Origin: Zelopaecilomyces penicillatus
Taxonomy: Eukaryota > Ascomycota > Sordariomycetes > Hypocreales > Pseudodiploosporaceae
NCBI GenBank assembly: GCA_005765155.1
Contig: VCCP01000003.1
Coordinates: 5,456,001-5,520,000, forward strand
Length of the DNA: 64,000 nucleotides
Reading direction: 5' to 3'
Made by a program: the position numbers and the translations under genes. This document shows positions 32,860-45,004 of the stretch, piece after piece (the stretch's first letter is position 1; each line of letters begins with the position of its first letter). Below the pieces are notes generated by a model. The model searched no databases. It worked only from the letters and a program-made list of their open reading frames with translations, and was not told the origin of the DNA.

Positions 32860-33786
32860 TCACATAATGACGCACTTGCTCTCCTCCCGATCCTTCCTGA
32901 CGCCCAGCGCGACTCGCGCGGCTTCTGTAAATGCCTCGTTTACGCCTCGATTGCGCATAGCTGAGCACTCGAGATAGCGCGACGCATTTATTCGCTTGGC
33001 AACCTCGAGTCCCTGGTCGTATGTGATGGCGGGCAGCTTCTCACGCGGACCGTCGTGTTGGGGTGCAGGGCCGTCTTCGGCATCATCCTCACTCTGCTCG
33101 CGGAGATCGCACTTGAGAGCGACAAGCACCAGCTTGACACCGGGGCAGTTATCGGCGATCTCTCCCACCCATTTGGATTCAACGTTTTCGAGAGAATCCT
33201 TGCTGTCGACTGAGTAGCAGAGCATGATAAGATCGGTGTCATCTATGCGGTTCACAAATTAATACTGTTCTCGTGGAAGCCTGCGTGGCAGGCGACAAGG
33301 CTATACGAGGAAATGAGGGACATCATTACCATATGATAGCGAGCGCAGGCGGTCAAACTCTTCCTGGCCAGCTGTATCCCATAGTGATAACTCAATGTGG
33401 ACGTTGTCAACGAAGATGTCTATGCGGTGCTGGTCAGTATGGTCGTTGCTTCACATGTCAACCGAGCGTGTCTGCTGCATACCGTGGACGTAGTTTTCGA
33501 AGACGGTCGGTTCATAAACAGTCGGGAAGTACCTATCGTGGGGTGTCAATTAAATGAGATCTTGGCTCGGTAGAGTTGGATCACGAACCCTCTTGTGAAT
33601 ACGTTCAACAGCGACGTCTTTCCGCTGGCACCATCACCCCTGTGAAACTCGTTAGCATTCGCTTTCTCCCTCTCTCTCTGCAATTCGCAGAGCAAGACGC
33701 AAAAGTCGCCCAATAGAGGGTGCGGTAACATACAAAAGCACCAGCTTTCGCTGCGCCGTCTTGGATCCGCCGCAAAGAGCAGGCAT
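32860..33786 (-). CDS. rho3: Rho-family small GTPase, Rho3 type
   Basis: Membrane-attached molecular switch directing exocytosis and actin polarity at the hyphal tip. Exons 33786-33734, 33639-33589, 33532-33483, 33419-33330 and 33242-32860 give 208 aa in one frame. The P-loop is GDGASGKTSLL, the effector loop YFPTVYEPTVFENY, switch II WDTAGQEEFDRLR, and the base-specificity motif LKCDL (in place of NKxD, as in Rho3 relatives). An insert with DDAEDGPAPQHDGPRE precedes the last helices. The C-terminus CVIM is a CaaX box for prenylation. The second intron uses a weak GTTCGT donor, but conserved protein on both sides leaves no alternative. The short N-terminus (MPALCGGSKTAQRKLVLL) matches the Rho3 group more than Rho1, Rho2 or Cdc42. 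Confidence 0.93.
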
Positions 33787-36188
33787 TGTGAATGTATTTG
33801 GCGATCGTGAAAATGTGGCGTCACAAAATTGATTTGTTGGCCGAGCGGGTGGCAATGTCACTCGTCAGAGGGATCGTCCGTTCGCGCGAGGTTTGGATCG
33901 ATGTCGTTCAGCTGAAATAGCAATGTTGGAGCTGGAGGAAAGTCTTTCGCGAGAGTACAATCAGACGTGCTGTTAGGAATAGGCGTCGGGCTGCTTCGTT
34001 GTAAGGGATGAGGAGGGATGGGACGGTCGTGATGTCGGAGGGAGGAGACTGGGTGAGTGATGGTGGAGGAGACGAGATGAGGGCGGAGATGAAATCCACA
34101 GGCAGGGACGCGCCTTGCAGGGACGGACGGCAGTGCTGGGGGCACAGGGGGGCTCAGAGGGGGAACAGATAGTGGAGATGAGCCGCTTTTAGCACTTACA
34201 GCCTCCACCAGGGCGGCCACTCGGGCCTGTTCGAAGGCAATTGGGGCAATTGGGGCACTCTTTTAGGGACTGGATCCAGGAGTTTACACTGCACATCCAC
34301 CGCACGTCCACTGCGCATCCACTGCGCATCCACTGGAGTACATCTCTAGTCAGGTACTGGCACGCTGCAGCGTCCGTACCTTTTGCAAACAAAGCAACGC
34401 TCACCTTGAACGCTGGTTGGCTGGCTGAGCCACAGCTATGGAATTAAAATAAGTTCACGCATGCAGCAGCATCAGCCTTCAAGGCAGCTAAGTGGAGACA
34501 CGTGCCCCAAGGTGGTCCAGTAGCCTTTTATGCAGCTTAGTCAGTGGCCCAAAGCGGGCAGCTGATTGGTGCATTGTTGGATTGCCACTTTCACCATTCT
34601 TCATGCCCTCAACAAATGCTGAGGTTTTTGTCCCGCAAAGCCAACCATGGCTTTGCATTATATTAACTTCGGCTTTGCCATGATGGATGGCGTTGGGTTG
34701 TGAAATCCCATCCATCTTCTCTCCCGTATTTCTACCGCCATCGCGGGTCGTCATGGTGCAGACCAATCGCAGTCGAGAACTCGTCAACCATGTCTCACTC
34801 GAACAATGGTCAACTCGAAAGGCCATGTTACACAGTCTGAAGACGGCGATGGGATTTGCATCTCGGCCGCTGGGTGTGTAGTTATGATGACACGAGACTC
34901 CGAATCAAATCAACTCAATATTCGCAAATCATGAGGATTTCTACCGACTCAGTTAGACCATGTACCCAACTAACAGAAGACGAAGTTGGCAATACTGCTG
35001 TATTTGAGGAGTGAGAATAAGCGCAATCAACAACCTGAAGCACTCATTGTCAAATGGGTTTGAACATGCTCCAGATTGCGACGCAGACGTTTCATGTGGA
35101 TCCATCGCCATGCAACAGTACGAAACAACTATCCACTCACCGTTACAGTAACTCACTAGCTTCGATATTGCATCACAACCCTCACACTCTTCCCCAGGAA
35201 GAGCGACGACGCAATCAACAACCAGTGCGTCCCTTGGCCCTCTAGATATATATCTTACCTATGCAGGCTAAGAGGCTATTAAAAGAACAAACTTGTCTTG
35301 TGCTTCATACTCTCGCGTAGCTCAGCAAGGTCATCAAGATTGGCAAATCTCACCCTCACTTATGACGTCAATGTGACAGACATTCACCGTTTACAAGCAT
35401 CATACATTCGCAGCAAAAGCCATTCAAGTGCCCACTCATTTTCACTCACAGAAACAATTATGCAGGGAACAAAATGTGTCTTCCGTGGTATGTGTAAGAT
35501 AAATGGATAGATGTATGAAGACAGCCAACTTAGCTGTATGTCACAGGCGAAAAGTCTGCTTCTCTGAGGGCGTGTTTCACGCAGCCAATGATCCTCTCTA
35601 CGATCACGTAAACAAAAAAAATGATGAGTTATCGGTTTTCATTCATATGAGGCAGTTGAACTGTGACTCCACTGGATCGCATTGTCGGAACTCGCCTGCC
35701 CATTCACTTTATAGAAAACAACCACAAATATGTATGCAAGTGTTCGCGGCATGACGATACCATGCTCCAATGGTAATTCTAAAAAACCACCAGCACAAGG
35801 CAAGCTCATAGATAAACCAATGACAGGGACATAATTAGTCATTTACTACGCTGGCGTGATTCGCTACCACGCCATGACGGCATATTGACTGAGCAGCAAG
35901 CCCAACTCAACATGCAGAATCACAAGCAAATTGGAGCATTTATAAACCCCCGCTCTTGAACACATCAGCAATGCAGTATATGAGATCATAGAATTTATCG
36001 ATAATATAACATGCCAGCTCAGCCGCGTAACATGTATTTTATCGTACATCGCTATGATTCTCAAACGAGAATAAAAGACCAGCATCATTGTATTTCTCAT
36101 TCTGCTCTCAACTCAACTCCATAAAACATCCTGAATTTGATTGACTCAAGTCTTTTCTCACATTTTGTGTGCAAAACACCACTACATC
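33787..36188. other. Intergenic, 2.4 kb
   Basis: The first 400 bases are the rho3 leader region, GA/CT-rich. An 11-base tandem repeat lies at 34291-34334. No gene seen. Confidence 0.5.
34291..34334. repeat. Tandem repeat, 4 copies of an 11-mer
   Basis: Copies of GCRCRTCCACY follow each other; the last two (GCGCATCCACT) are identical. Upstream of rho3; could bind a factor, but is probably a simple duplication. Confidence 0.8.
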
Positions 36189-37306
36189 ATGGACTTTCAC
36201 AAACCAGGCCTCAATGGCATGCAAACGCCATCTGAAGTGACTAGCTCTATCCCCGAGGCTCCGGTAACAGTACGGCGGAAGCCATTCCAGCAACCACACG
36301 ACGATATCAGGGTTCCGTATGCGGGTATGCAATACTCATAAAAGTCACGATTGCCGTGATAGTATCCCAGCTCACGGATATGTGTGTGCAGGAACCGCGA
36401 GAGCGAATATTGCCCCATCCTATGAGAAGCCAGAAGGGACTACAGCAGACAATTGGGCCTCTGATCGCAGAGACAAGACTGTATAACACCCTAGCATGAC
36501 TCTTTGACTATATCTTACGTAGAATGGTCTATATTACCCTTACAGTAACTGATGAAGAGCTGTGTACATAGGTTTTGCAACAACATTGTGAGTTCTTCGA
36601 CTTAGTAAGTCCCACAACATATACCTCCCTTTCTCATGTACTTGCCAACACTTCAACCAGGACAAAGACGGCATCATCTGGCCCCTCGACACCTTCCGCA
36701 GCCTATACGCCCTCGGCTTCAACATCTTCATAGCCGCCTTCGCCGCCATCATCATTCACGCTGGCCTCTCCTACCCCACCGTCCACGGCATCTTCCCCGA
36801 CCCCTTTTTCCGCATCTACTTGGACAACATCCACAAGGCCAAGCACGGCAGCGACAGCGGCACCTACGACAACGAGGGCCGTTTCGTGCCCCAGAAGTTT
36901 GAGGAGATCTTTTCCAAGTACGCCGATGGGGGGGATACGCTGACGATGTGGGATGTGTGGAATTTCATGAAGGGCCAGAGGTTGGTTATGGATCCGTTTG
37001 GGTCGGCAGCTGTGCTCATGGAATGTAAGTTGTCTCATTGTATTGGTTTTATTTGCGTTTCACTTTTTCTTTTACTACTATTCTCATTTGTCAATGGACT
37101 TTGTTAAAAATAGAAAGAAAAAACTAACTGACTTGATAGGGGTCGCTGCTTGGATCATGCTATGGCCAGAGGATGGACACATGAAGAAAGAGGATATACG
37201 TGGAATCTTTGACGGCAGCCTCTTCTACACCATGTCCAAGCAGAGGGCTAAAAGAGCAGGCATAAGCCAAACCCGAGACTCATGCCCTATTCCACCTCCT
37301 ATCTAA
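36189..37306 (+). CDS. Caleosin / peroxygenase
   Basis: Lipid-droplet or ER-membrane calcium-binding haem peroxygenase acting on oxidised fatty acids. Exons 36189-36324, 36392-36480, 36572-36604, 36661-37024 and 37140-37306 give 262 aa. Landmarks in order are APSYEKPEGTTADNWA, HCEFFD (haem-ligand His), the EF-hand DLDKDGIIWPLDTF split by an intron, a hydrophobic hairpin with Pro residues (FIAAFAAIIIHAGLSYP, HGIFPDPFFRIYL), then FVPQKFEEIF, LTMWDVWNF and the C-terminal AAWIMLWPEDGHMKKEDIR. All introns have standard GT-AG ends. The 33-base third exon and the split EF-hand are noteworthy but consistent. No damage visible. Confidence 0.93.
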
Positions 37307-37745
37307 CATGCCCATCGATGCAGATAACTGGTAAAGGCATGTTTCCCATTGGTTCTTTTGTTTACCAGGGGCAAAAGCAGATGTTGAAAGATTGTACTTG
37401 CATCTCAGTTTGCTAGGTTCATGTATTCTAATCTAGGTCGTTGAATATGATGGATTGGGACAAAAGCAGAACTTCACCAATATGAGTATATAAAGATTTA
37501 CTGTTCGTCGGGCAGCAAAGGGTATTAATTTTATTCCCGAGTCTCCATATTGAAGTCAAATATGTCGAGCCCAGCAGGAAGAATGCTAGTAATACTTCAG
37601 ATGCATCCCTTATTCCAGCAAAATTGATAATACAACGTTGTACAAAGACATCAAAAAAGCTCTTCCTAGCACAAATCGGACTTTTTACTCGTAAATCATC
37701 ACCTCCCTCAATCTCCCAAAAAGGCATGTAGCACAAGCAAAAACT
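37307..37745. other. Intergenic between converging genes
   Basis: 3' flanks of caleosin and cwc25; AT-rich, nothing else seen. Confidence 0.5.
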
Positions 37746-39068
37746 TCAGCTGTCATCTTTCTGGTATCCTTGTCTGCCTCGGCCGATTCGACCCGCCAAA
37801 TCCATCTTCCCTGCTTGCCGGTGTAGGTTGTTCGAGAAACCTCGTTCTCCTCCGCGCTCTCGAGCCTTATCATCGGCCTCACGAGCGTTTCGTTCCTGTT
37901 CTTCAAGGGCCGCCAATCGTTTAACTCGATCATCGTCCAATTCAGAGGCGGCGGATTGCATAGCTGCCAGCTTGCGGGCTCGCTCCTCATCGGCTTTGGA
38001 ATCGTCAACAGCCTCCGCCCTCCCTGACCTCCCATTACTGTAGCCATTGCGCTGCCGGCTATCATGGCTACCTGTGTGTCCGCTGTGCTGATGCTGCTGG
38101 TGTCGATCATCTTGCCTGGGACCTCGGCCTTGGTCGTCGCCATTTCGGCGCCTGTTGGAGCGATCATCAGATGGAGACCGTTTGCGGGCATGTCGCTCCC
38201 CACCATCTGAGTCGCGACGCCGGCGTGTATGGTCTTCGCCGCTGTGCCTCCGACCCTTGTCGTCGCTGCTATCCGCTGAACCGTTTCTCCGTCGACCTGA
38301 CCCTTGATCTCGGTCTCTGTGGCGCTCTCGGTCGCGATGCCTATTCCGATCCGCAGGGTGGTCCCTTTGCCTGGATGTGTTTCGATATCCATCACCCGAT
38401 TCAGGTCGATGTCGTCGCGGGCTACGAGAGCGTGAGTTGGACCTTCGGTGCCGCCTCGATGGTCGCCGATCATCATCACGATCCCTGCTGCGATGTCTGT
38501 GGTGTCTTCGCCTATGTCCATCGTCCTTGTCCTTTGATCGTTCTTTCTTTTTGTCGCCATCAACTCCCATTGACGCAAGCAATTGTCGACGTTTTATGGG
38601 ATCGTTCATCATTGATTCATAGGCTGCTTGCTCTTGACGCTTGATCGCTAGAAGTGGATCGTCTCGGATCTTAGAGGCGGTATCGCGGGCGCTGTTTGCA
38701 TTTTGCAGTGCCATGAAGCTCTCCTGGCCAGCAGCCTTTTCCAGATTTTTGTGTTCATTGCCCTTGATCAAGTTGTCGATCCGCCTCTTTCCCAGCAAAT
38801 ATGCTTCTGTTTCTTCGCTCGTGCCAGCTTGACCATCTGTAGGTCCCTGGTACATCCATTCTACACGATCGATGCGCTTCCTCCCTCCGGCAGCTTCGAG
38901 TTGCTGCTGAAGTTCCTCCTTGGCCCGCTCTTCCTTGATCTCATTGATTCGTTGTTGGGTACGCTTGCGCTCGGAGAGGGCTTTTTGTTCTTCGTCGTAG
39001 ACGGCCTGCTGATTCCGTCGCAGGCCGGGATGGAAGGACTTTTTGAGATTAAGATCTCCACCTCCCAT
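37746..39068 (-). CDS. cwc25: Pre-mRNA-splicing factor Cwc25
   Basis: Spliceosome protein needed for the first catalytic step, acting with Prp2 and Yju2. The single-exon 440-aa product begins MGGGDLNLKKSFHPG, with the CIR_N-type N-terminal domain (residues about 10-46, including VYDEEQKALSERKR), then VEWMYQGP and a conserved block DDPLLAIKRQEQAAYESMMNDP (shortened: DDPLLAIKRQEQ, then DPIKRRQLL). The middle is a long Arg/Asp/Ser/His-rich low-complexity region typical of fungal Cwc25. The C-terminus, KMDLAGRIGRGRQGYQ, is the family's ending. The start ATG at 39068 gives the conserved N-terminus. The complementary strand has a long open frame that is only a mirror of the biased composition. Confidence 0.93.
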   Translation of the reverse strand: MGGGDLNLKKSFHPGLRRNQQAVYDEEQKALSERKRTQQRINEIKEERAKEELQQQLEAAGGRKRIDRVEWMYQGPTDGQAGTSEETEAYLLGKRRIDNLIKGNEHKNLEKAAGQESFMALQNANSARDTASKIRDDPLLAIKRQEQAAYESMMNDPIKRRQLLASMGVDGDKKKERSKDKDDGHRRRHHRHRSRDRDDDRRPSRRHRRSNSRSRSPRRHRPESGDGYRNTSRQRDHPADRNRHRDRERHRDRDQGSGRRRNGSADSSDDKGRRHSGEDHTRRRRDSDGGERHARKRSPSDDRSNRRRNGDDQGRGPRQDDRHQQHQHSGHTGSHDSRQRNGYSNGRSGRAEAVDDSKADEERARKLAAMQSAASELDDDRVKRLAALEEQERNAREADDKARERGGERGFSNNLHRQAGKMDLAGRIGRGRQGYQKDDS

Positions 39069-42000
39069 GATGACGGCTGACTGGGTCGTTGGGGGTGATG
39101 ATGTAAAGTGAGGTGCAGTGATGTGTACAACGGTGTAACACTGTGATGGCGGGATAAGAAATGTTGGCAGAGTAACCTGACTATGGCAAGAGAATCTGAG
39201 TGTGGCGACTGTGGCTGTGTCGTGTGGCTGGGTCTTTGACAGGCTTGCGTTACCATGTGACCTTCATCGCTTGTTGCTCCCTACCCTACATCAGCCAAAA
39301 ATACCTTCATTTTTCAGGAAAGGTTTCTTGAAGGAGGTTGAAGATGTATGGTGACTTTTTTTGTCAGCTGATCAATTCTTTTATGATATTTTTTTCTGTT
39401 ATATTCTTTCTTTCTTTTCGGTTCACATTTAAGCAACACATTCTTCTTTGTCTGTGTGAAGATTCAAGCCCTTTAGTTAAGTATGTCCCAAGATTCCATC
39501 CTAAGTTTCATTACTCATAACAAAACAATGGACATTGGAGGATCAAGAAAAATACTATTCCTATCAAGATGAATTCTACAGGTTAGTTTCTACTATGTGG
39601 CTACGTTATACCTCTTCGTACTGACTGTGACAACCCAACGGTCAAACCTTGGTCAAGTCCATCGCAGCTTAGACACCCCAATTACCTACTCAGCATCATT
39701 ATTTTCAGCATCCTTGACTGTTCCGTTCTGACAAGTCTCGCAAAATATCAATTCGCAAAGCATAAGCTGCTAGGTGCAATGCGGCTTACCAGCAACTAAC
39801 TCCGCTGATGGTGAGCAGCATTGCGAGCAAAATATGTTCCGTTTCAGCTTCGGGAACACATGCGCTACTGATTACCACGCTCGCTAACTTCCAATAGCTG
39901 TGTGGTCAGCGTGCGCGATTCCGAGGGTAATGAGACCCAAAAAGGGAGGAGGGTTTGATGGGCTCCTTTACCCCAGATTGGCTGAAGAGGCGTGTTGCAA
40001 TGCATGTGTTAGCACGAGTCAACTCAGCAAGCCACGCAGTCCATCATCTCTCGCACGAAGTCATCGTCACGAGATGATGGTCCGCCGAGTGATCCACTGG
40101 ATTGCGCCATCCATCAGAATCCCTTCCAACGCCAGTTCTCATTGCCTGACTGCTTCTGGGCTGGATGGCCCTCCGTTATGTCATTACACTAGCTTGGTCG
40201 AGGGTATCAGTCGCTTGACGCTGCAACCCTTGCCATAATAAAAGCTGTTGGGCAGGGAAGTGACTGTATCATGATAAACTCATCATTATGGCCCATACTT
40301 AATGCTACCTCTGCGCTGAAGCCATGACGGTGAGACCATTGTTTGCTCTGTTGGGTGGATTCTGTCTGCCCGGTTGAAGAGGCAGCGGAGACTCGGCGGA
40401 GGCAGCGAGGGGAACTTTGTAAAATCACCCAACCCACAATCATAATAGGTTCTACTGTTATAAATTAATAGACTGAGTAGCAATAGTGGCCGTTGGCAGC
40501 ACGGACTGAATGAAACCCAGGAAACCTCCACTTTTCATGTACAGTAGACACAAAACATCTCCGACATCTCTAATACCATGGACAACCAAGAGGCTCTGTG
40601 CTTGGCGATGGGGCTCTCCACATTATTTTGCTGGCCACGAGTAATACACCATGACCCGTCACTTGTCTGCGACGGCCGGCGCGAACCCTGACTAATAACA
40701 TCATGACCGAACGAGTGGAGTGGCTGTTGCCATGAACCCATCATCCCATGTGGCTGTCGCAGCAGCCTCTACGTATCTTTCCGAGCGCCCGGATCGACAA
40801 ACATTGGCGCCGGTCTGCAGCGCAGTGCCTGTTGATCTTACCTGGACATCAATAAGGATGGCTTCTTGCAGCCTTATTACTACTGACACAGGCGTCTTGC
40901 AACTAACCTTAAAAATCTTCGTGCGCCCGTGGTCGGGGCTGACATCCGGCCGCTCGGGCGGCGCTGACTATTCTAGATAGCCAACCTATCGTTTGTCAGC
41001 AAGTCTGCTTGCCGCAGAAAAAGGATGAGACGGACGGGATGGGAATGAGGATGGCAAAGGAGGACGTGGGGTGCAGCGATGAGGTGAGTCCCTGCAGAAG
41101 CCATCGCTGGTGGCTTGATGGGGCCAACGATGAGAACTGGGGAATGCATCTTAGAGTGCTATTCGCAGACGACTATTGAATTACTAGACACCGAACAGAG
41201 CTAGGTTTATCAATGGGGGTTGTCCGCTTACACCTAAAGAAGTCAAGTTACGGGAGCATATGACTTGACACCGACCAATCTATCCATACAGAGAGCATTC
41301 TTGTACAATCTGATGATACCTACCTACAGTGGTGCTAATGGTGAGAAATCATTAGCCAGGGAGGAGCATGTGCAGTGTGTGTCTTGCAAAGTTACAACTC
41401 GCAAGGGGGGTGTCTGGTTGGCCCTTGGCACAGATCATGGCCCTATCAGATGATGCCTTGCAAAAAAAAAACCCTCCCCACCCATCCATCCGCTCTCGGG
41501 TGTACATCGTCCAATCCTTCAGTGATGAATCTACGATGCAAAGCTGCAAGCAAGGGCAATCATCAGCAACAGTGGTTGAAAGACGCTTAGTGCTGAGCCG
41601 GGATTTGGCCGCGCGTTGGGAGGAAAGGGAAGCTTAAAACATGAGGCTACGTTGCATAGGTAGTAAGTAGGTAGGGCAGAAAGGATCAGCTTCCCAGGAT
41701 AGAGGCGGTAACGCTGATTGATATACATCCATCAATCATAATACAGCACAACGCCCGTGCACCTTCTGGAATCGAGAAAGCTCGAACAGGCTGCAAATCC
41801 CCAGGGAAGCAAACAACCCCTTCTTCATATCGGCGGCTACCGACTCGAGGAATTGAGGGTTGGCGGGAGAGAGGATGGTGTGTGAGTGCCTGTCATTGTA
41901 TGTACGTGATTTATGTACCCCTGAGTCCCTGACATGGTGCAGAGATGCGGGAGGGCACCCACCACGCGATGATTGGCTTCGCCGTCCCGTCGTTGGTGGG

Positions 42001-42327
42001 AGTGTCTGCTCCGTACCTGGATGGTGTGTGTTCCATGATCGCCCGACTCAGCCCGGGGCCTCGATGGTATCGTGCGGCATTCGATGCAGTTGATGTCGAT
42101 CCATGCTGTACCTCCCCAAACTTTGCCCTAATTCTCCCATTGACGCGTAGGAAGATTAAAAAAGATTGCTCATCCAACAGCTTTGCTTGAGAGTCTTTCT
42201 TTACGTGGGGGGAGGGGATATTTTTCTTGATAGAAGCACAGTTGGACGCGCAGAGTTTGCGGAGATGCTTGCGATGCCGGTCCGGTTGTATCTCGGCAGC
42301 TCCGGACTGCCCGGCCAGGGGGGGGAA

Positions 42328-42351
42328 GGGGGGGGGGGGGGGGGGGGGGGG
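42328..42351. repeat. Poly-G tract, 24 bases
   Basis: Uninterrupted G-run, with a second run of eight G at 42318-42325 separated by AA. Read directly from the sequence; G4-forming potential is inferred. Confidence 0.9.
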
Positions 42352-43752
42352 AGGGCGCGCTTCTCCATCTGTACCACGGGAGCACTAACACCACCGACAA
42401 CCCGTGACAGGCTTGCGAAACCAAGGCAGTCCGCTCACGGCCTGGGCGAGTAAGTTGCAGCACCTTGCAATGGTTGAACAGTTTCTTCGTGCCGCGGCCC
42501 GCCCAATGGGGGAAACTGGAGCGATGAGAGTTCTGATGAGGGCCAATGTGGCAGCCTAAACCGTCGAAATAAACGATTGCGTAAAAGTAATCCATGTGCC
42601 ACACTTTTGCATTGTGGTAGGAAACAAGAAGGATGAGAAATCACCATTGACTGCAACACACACTTTCAACTACCTAACTACAAACCCCCCACCAACTATC
42701 TGATAGTTGGGGGAATGGTGTACGAGAGTAGTCTGCTATCTATTCTAGCTGGATGTCTTTCTTACAAACCCGTCAGCATCCAGACAGACTCTAGAGGAGG
42801 CCCCGTTTCAATGTTGCATCCGGCGGATTTGGTCTTATGCTTCTCCATGGAGAAAATGTGTGCTCTTTCCAGAAGGGGCAATTCAGAGCTCCACAACTAT
42901 TTGGGGGGATCAAAGGGGGAGAACTACATTGAGCATTGAATCTCTGAAAGCAAGTGAGTGAGAGTGAGTGATGGTGAGAAACGATGGTTATCTGCAGCCT
43001 AGCCGTGGGGTTTTCTGAATGTAACGCTGGCTTGCCTGCCAACCCGCCCGGTTACTATCACCTTATTACTTACATGGAACATGCTCTTGTCAACTCAACC
43101 CAAAGAGAAAAAAGAGAGTTGCTGTGTAGGTGGTGTGGGGGACGAGGGGGAGAAACTGCTGGAGAAAAAGCCATGAACATGGTTCCCCCACACTTTGGCG
43201 TTTGCTTTTAGCCTCCTGGTGTTGAAAGCCAACATGCAGGCTTGACCGGGGGTGTTTTATTTTCCCACATGCCAAGCTAACATGGAGAGAAGAAGTCGGG
43301 GGATCGACCGGTTTGTTATCCTTGGCCTGAGGTTTCTCTTAGAGCGGAGACCTTCGGTTCCTCCATTTTTTTTATTGAGGGTCTTTTTAGTCAGTACAAA
43401 GAGTCATGAAGTCTGGGAAATCAGGTTTTTCAATATTGGATTAAAAGAGGGGATGGAATGGGGGCACAAGGAGAATGAAAATGAGGCTCCGCGCAAGATT
43501 AAAGGAGGAGCTCCATGTAGGACTGTAGGTATTACAAAGATCCTCTGCAGTCCTCTCTCTTATCGAGGCAACATTACAGTTTGCTGCACGTCAGCACAAG
43601 GCTTTTGTTATAGATGACGGGTATCAGATATCATGCCATGGAACCTTAATGATTCTGTCTCAGTTGCCTTCCTATCTGGGATCGCACTTGGCCGGGCGAA
43701 GATCGACCAGGCATCTTTATCTCCACCCCCAACTCAGGAACACAGCGGCTCA

Positions 43753-43778
43753 ACACACACACACACACACACACACAC
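43753..43778. repeat. (AC)13 microsatellite
   Basis: Perfect dinucleotide repeat in the gene-poor interval. Confidence 0.9.
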
Positions 43779-44485
43779 ATCCTTGTCTCTTCTTGGCTGT
43801 CTATCCCCCCTCCCTCCTTCATCTGAGATACCCAATATTTTCGGCCCCAAAGTAAGGCTTAGAATAACATGGTACCTATTTATCTGTCTTTCTCCACCAA
43901 ACGGCTCTCTTGGTTCCGCCGGTCCCTTCTAGGCGCGTGGGTGGGGACACACACGGACGGCCGACGGGACTCCACGGAGACGGCCGGCCACTTCCAGAAG
44001 TGAATAGCTTAGTTTCAGTTCCTCAACTAGACCAGGCAATAGCTGTCTAATTTATTTTTTTCTCCTAGTTCCCTTGACTGACGGGTAGATAAAAAGACGC
44101 TAAAATAAAAAGAGACAAGACAAAATATTGAGAGAGTGAGAGAGTCAAACGCAAACTTGGCAAGGGGCCGAGCGTCTAGGCTAAGAAAAAAGGCTACTAG
44201 CCACTAGACTCCGTAGAAGCCACCGACTGTTCCCCAGAAAATTGTGGAGGTGGAAGGAGGAAAAATTAGAGTAGGAACAAAAGAGGAATTACAGTCCGGC
44301 CCGCTTGCTGTAAATATGAGGGTAAGGGTGGGAAGGGAGCAGGACATGCGGGTGCTCTCGGCTTGGCTGTGAAACAAGGGGGGGGATACACATGGAGATG
44401 TTGAAGATAGCAAAGTATAGAGTTGACAGACAGGCAGTGTTAATGTAAACTACCATGATGAGCAAGTTGTGTGGGGTGGTAAGAG

Positions 44486-44640
44486 GGGAAGCATGCTGGA
44501 GAGTAGTATCGGGTCTAAAGCTTGGAATCATGGAGCATGGGAAGCTTGGAAGTATACACCTAGAGGTATGGTGGGTAGGGAAGCATGGGAAGCATGGAAT
44601 ATGGAGCCATGTAGCACGGAGCATGGGGCACATGGGAAGA
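44486..44640. repeat. Imperfect GCATGG-rich repeats
   Basis: GCATGG occurs at 44535, 44583, 44592 and 44621 within variants of GGAAGCATGGGAAGC. The copies are irregularly spaced, suggesting degenerate duplication. Confidence 0.6.
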
Positions 44641-44799
44641 GCTATAGCCATGATAGATAGCTCAACGTAAATTCTGACTTTGGGTGTGGGGGAACCATCC
44701 ATCATGGGGCGTGTGAAGTTGACGGCGGTGGAAACGACAAACCTCCCAGAGATTATCGTCGTGGTCTACTCTTATTTTTCTCCGAGCGACTGAATCATG

Positions 44800-44805
44800 T
44801 ATAAA
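44800..44805 (+). promoter_or_regulatory. TATA box of the lysozyme-like gene
   Basis: TATAAA 205 bases before the ATG at 45005, followed by a CT-rich and CAA-rich leader, typical of strongly expressed secreted-protein genes. Confidence 0.5.
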
Positions 44806-45004
44806 GGTCGACGTTGTCCCTCGATGATATTAGCCTTTTTTTCTTCTCTTCTCCAGACACCAACTCACCAACTATCCTTTTTTTCTCTACACACACACTC
44901 AAGACAACAGGCTTGCCTCGACTTCTCACTCCTTCTTAACAAACAAAAATCCACTTCTTTACAAAACACCATTCCTTGAACATTCCAATCAAAATCTTTT
45001 CAAG

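Larger units (their letters stand above)
39069..45004. other. Long gene-poor interval, 5.9 kb
   Basis: No recognisable gene on either strand. It holds a G-run (42328-42351), an (AC)13 microsatellite (43753-43778), a GCATGG-rich stretch (44486-44640) and, at the right end, a TATA box and TC-rich leader of the lysozyme-like gene. Untranslated RNAs cannot be excluded. Confidence 0.6.

Noticed and set aside
33858..34220. 120-codon Pro/Ser-rich frame upstream of rho3
   Set aside because: Lies in the GA/CT-rich leader region of rho3 and has no conserved motif; more likely 5' UTR.
37685..38644. Long open frames in other frames and strand over cwc25
   Set aside because: Produced by the Arg/Asp/His low-complexity region of Cwc25.
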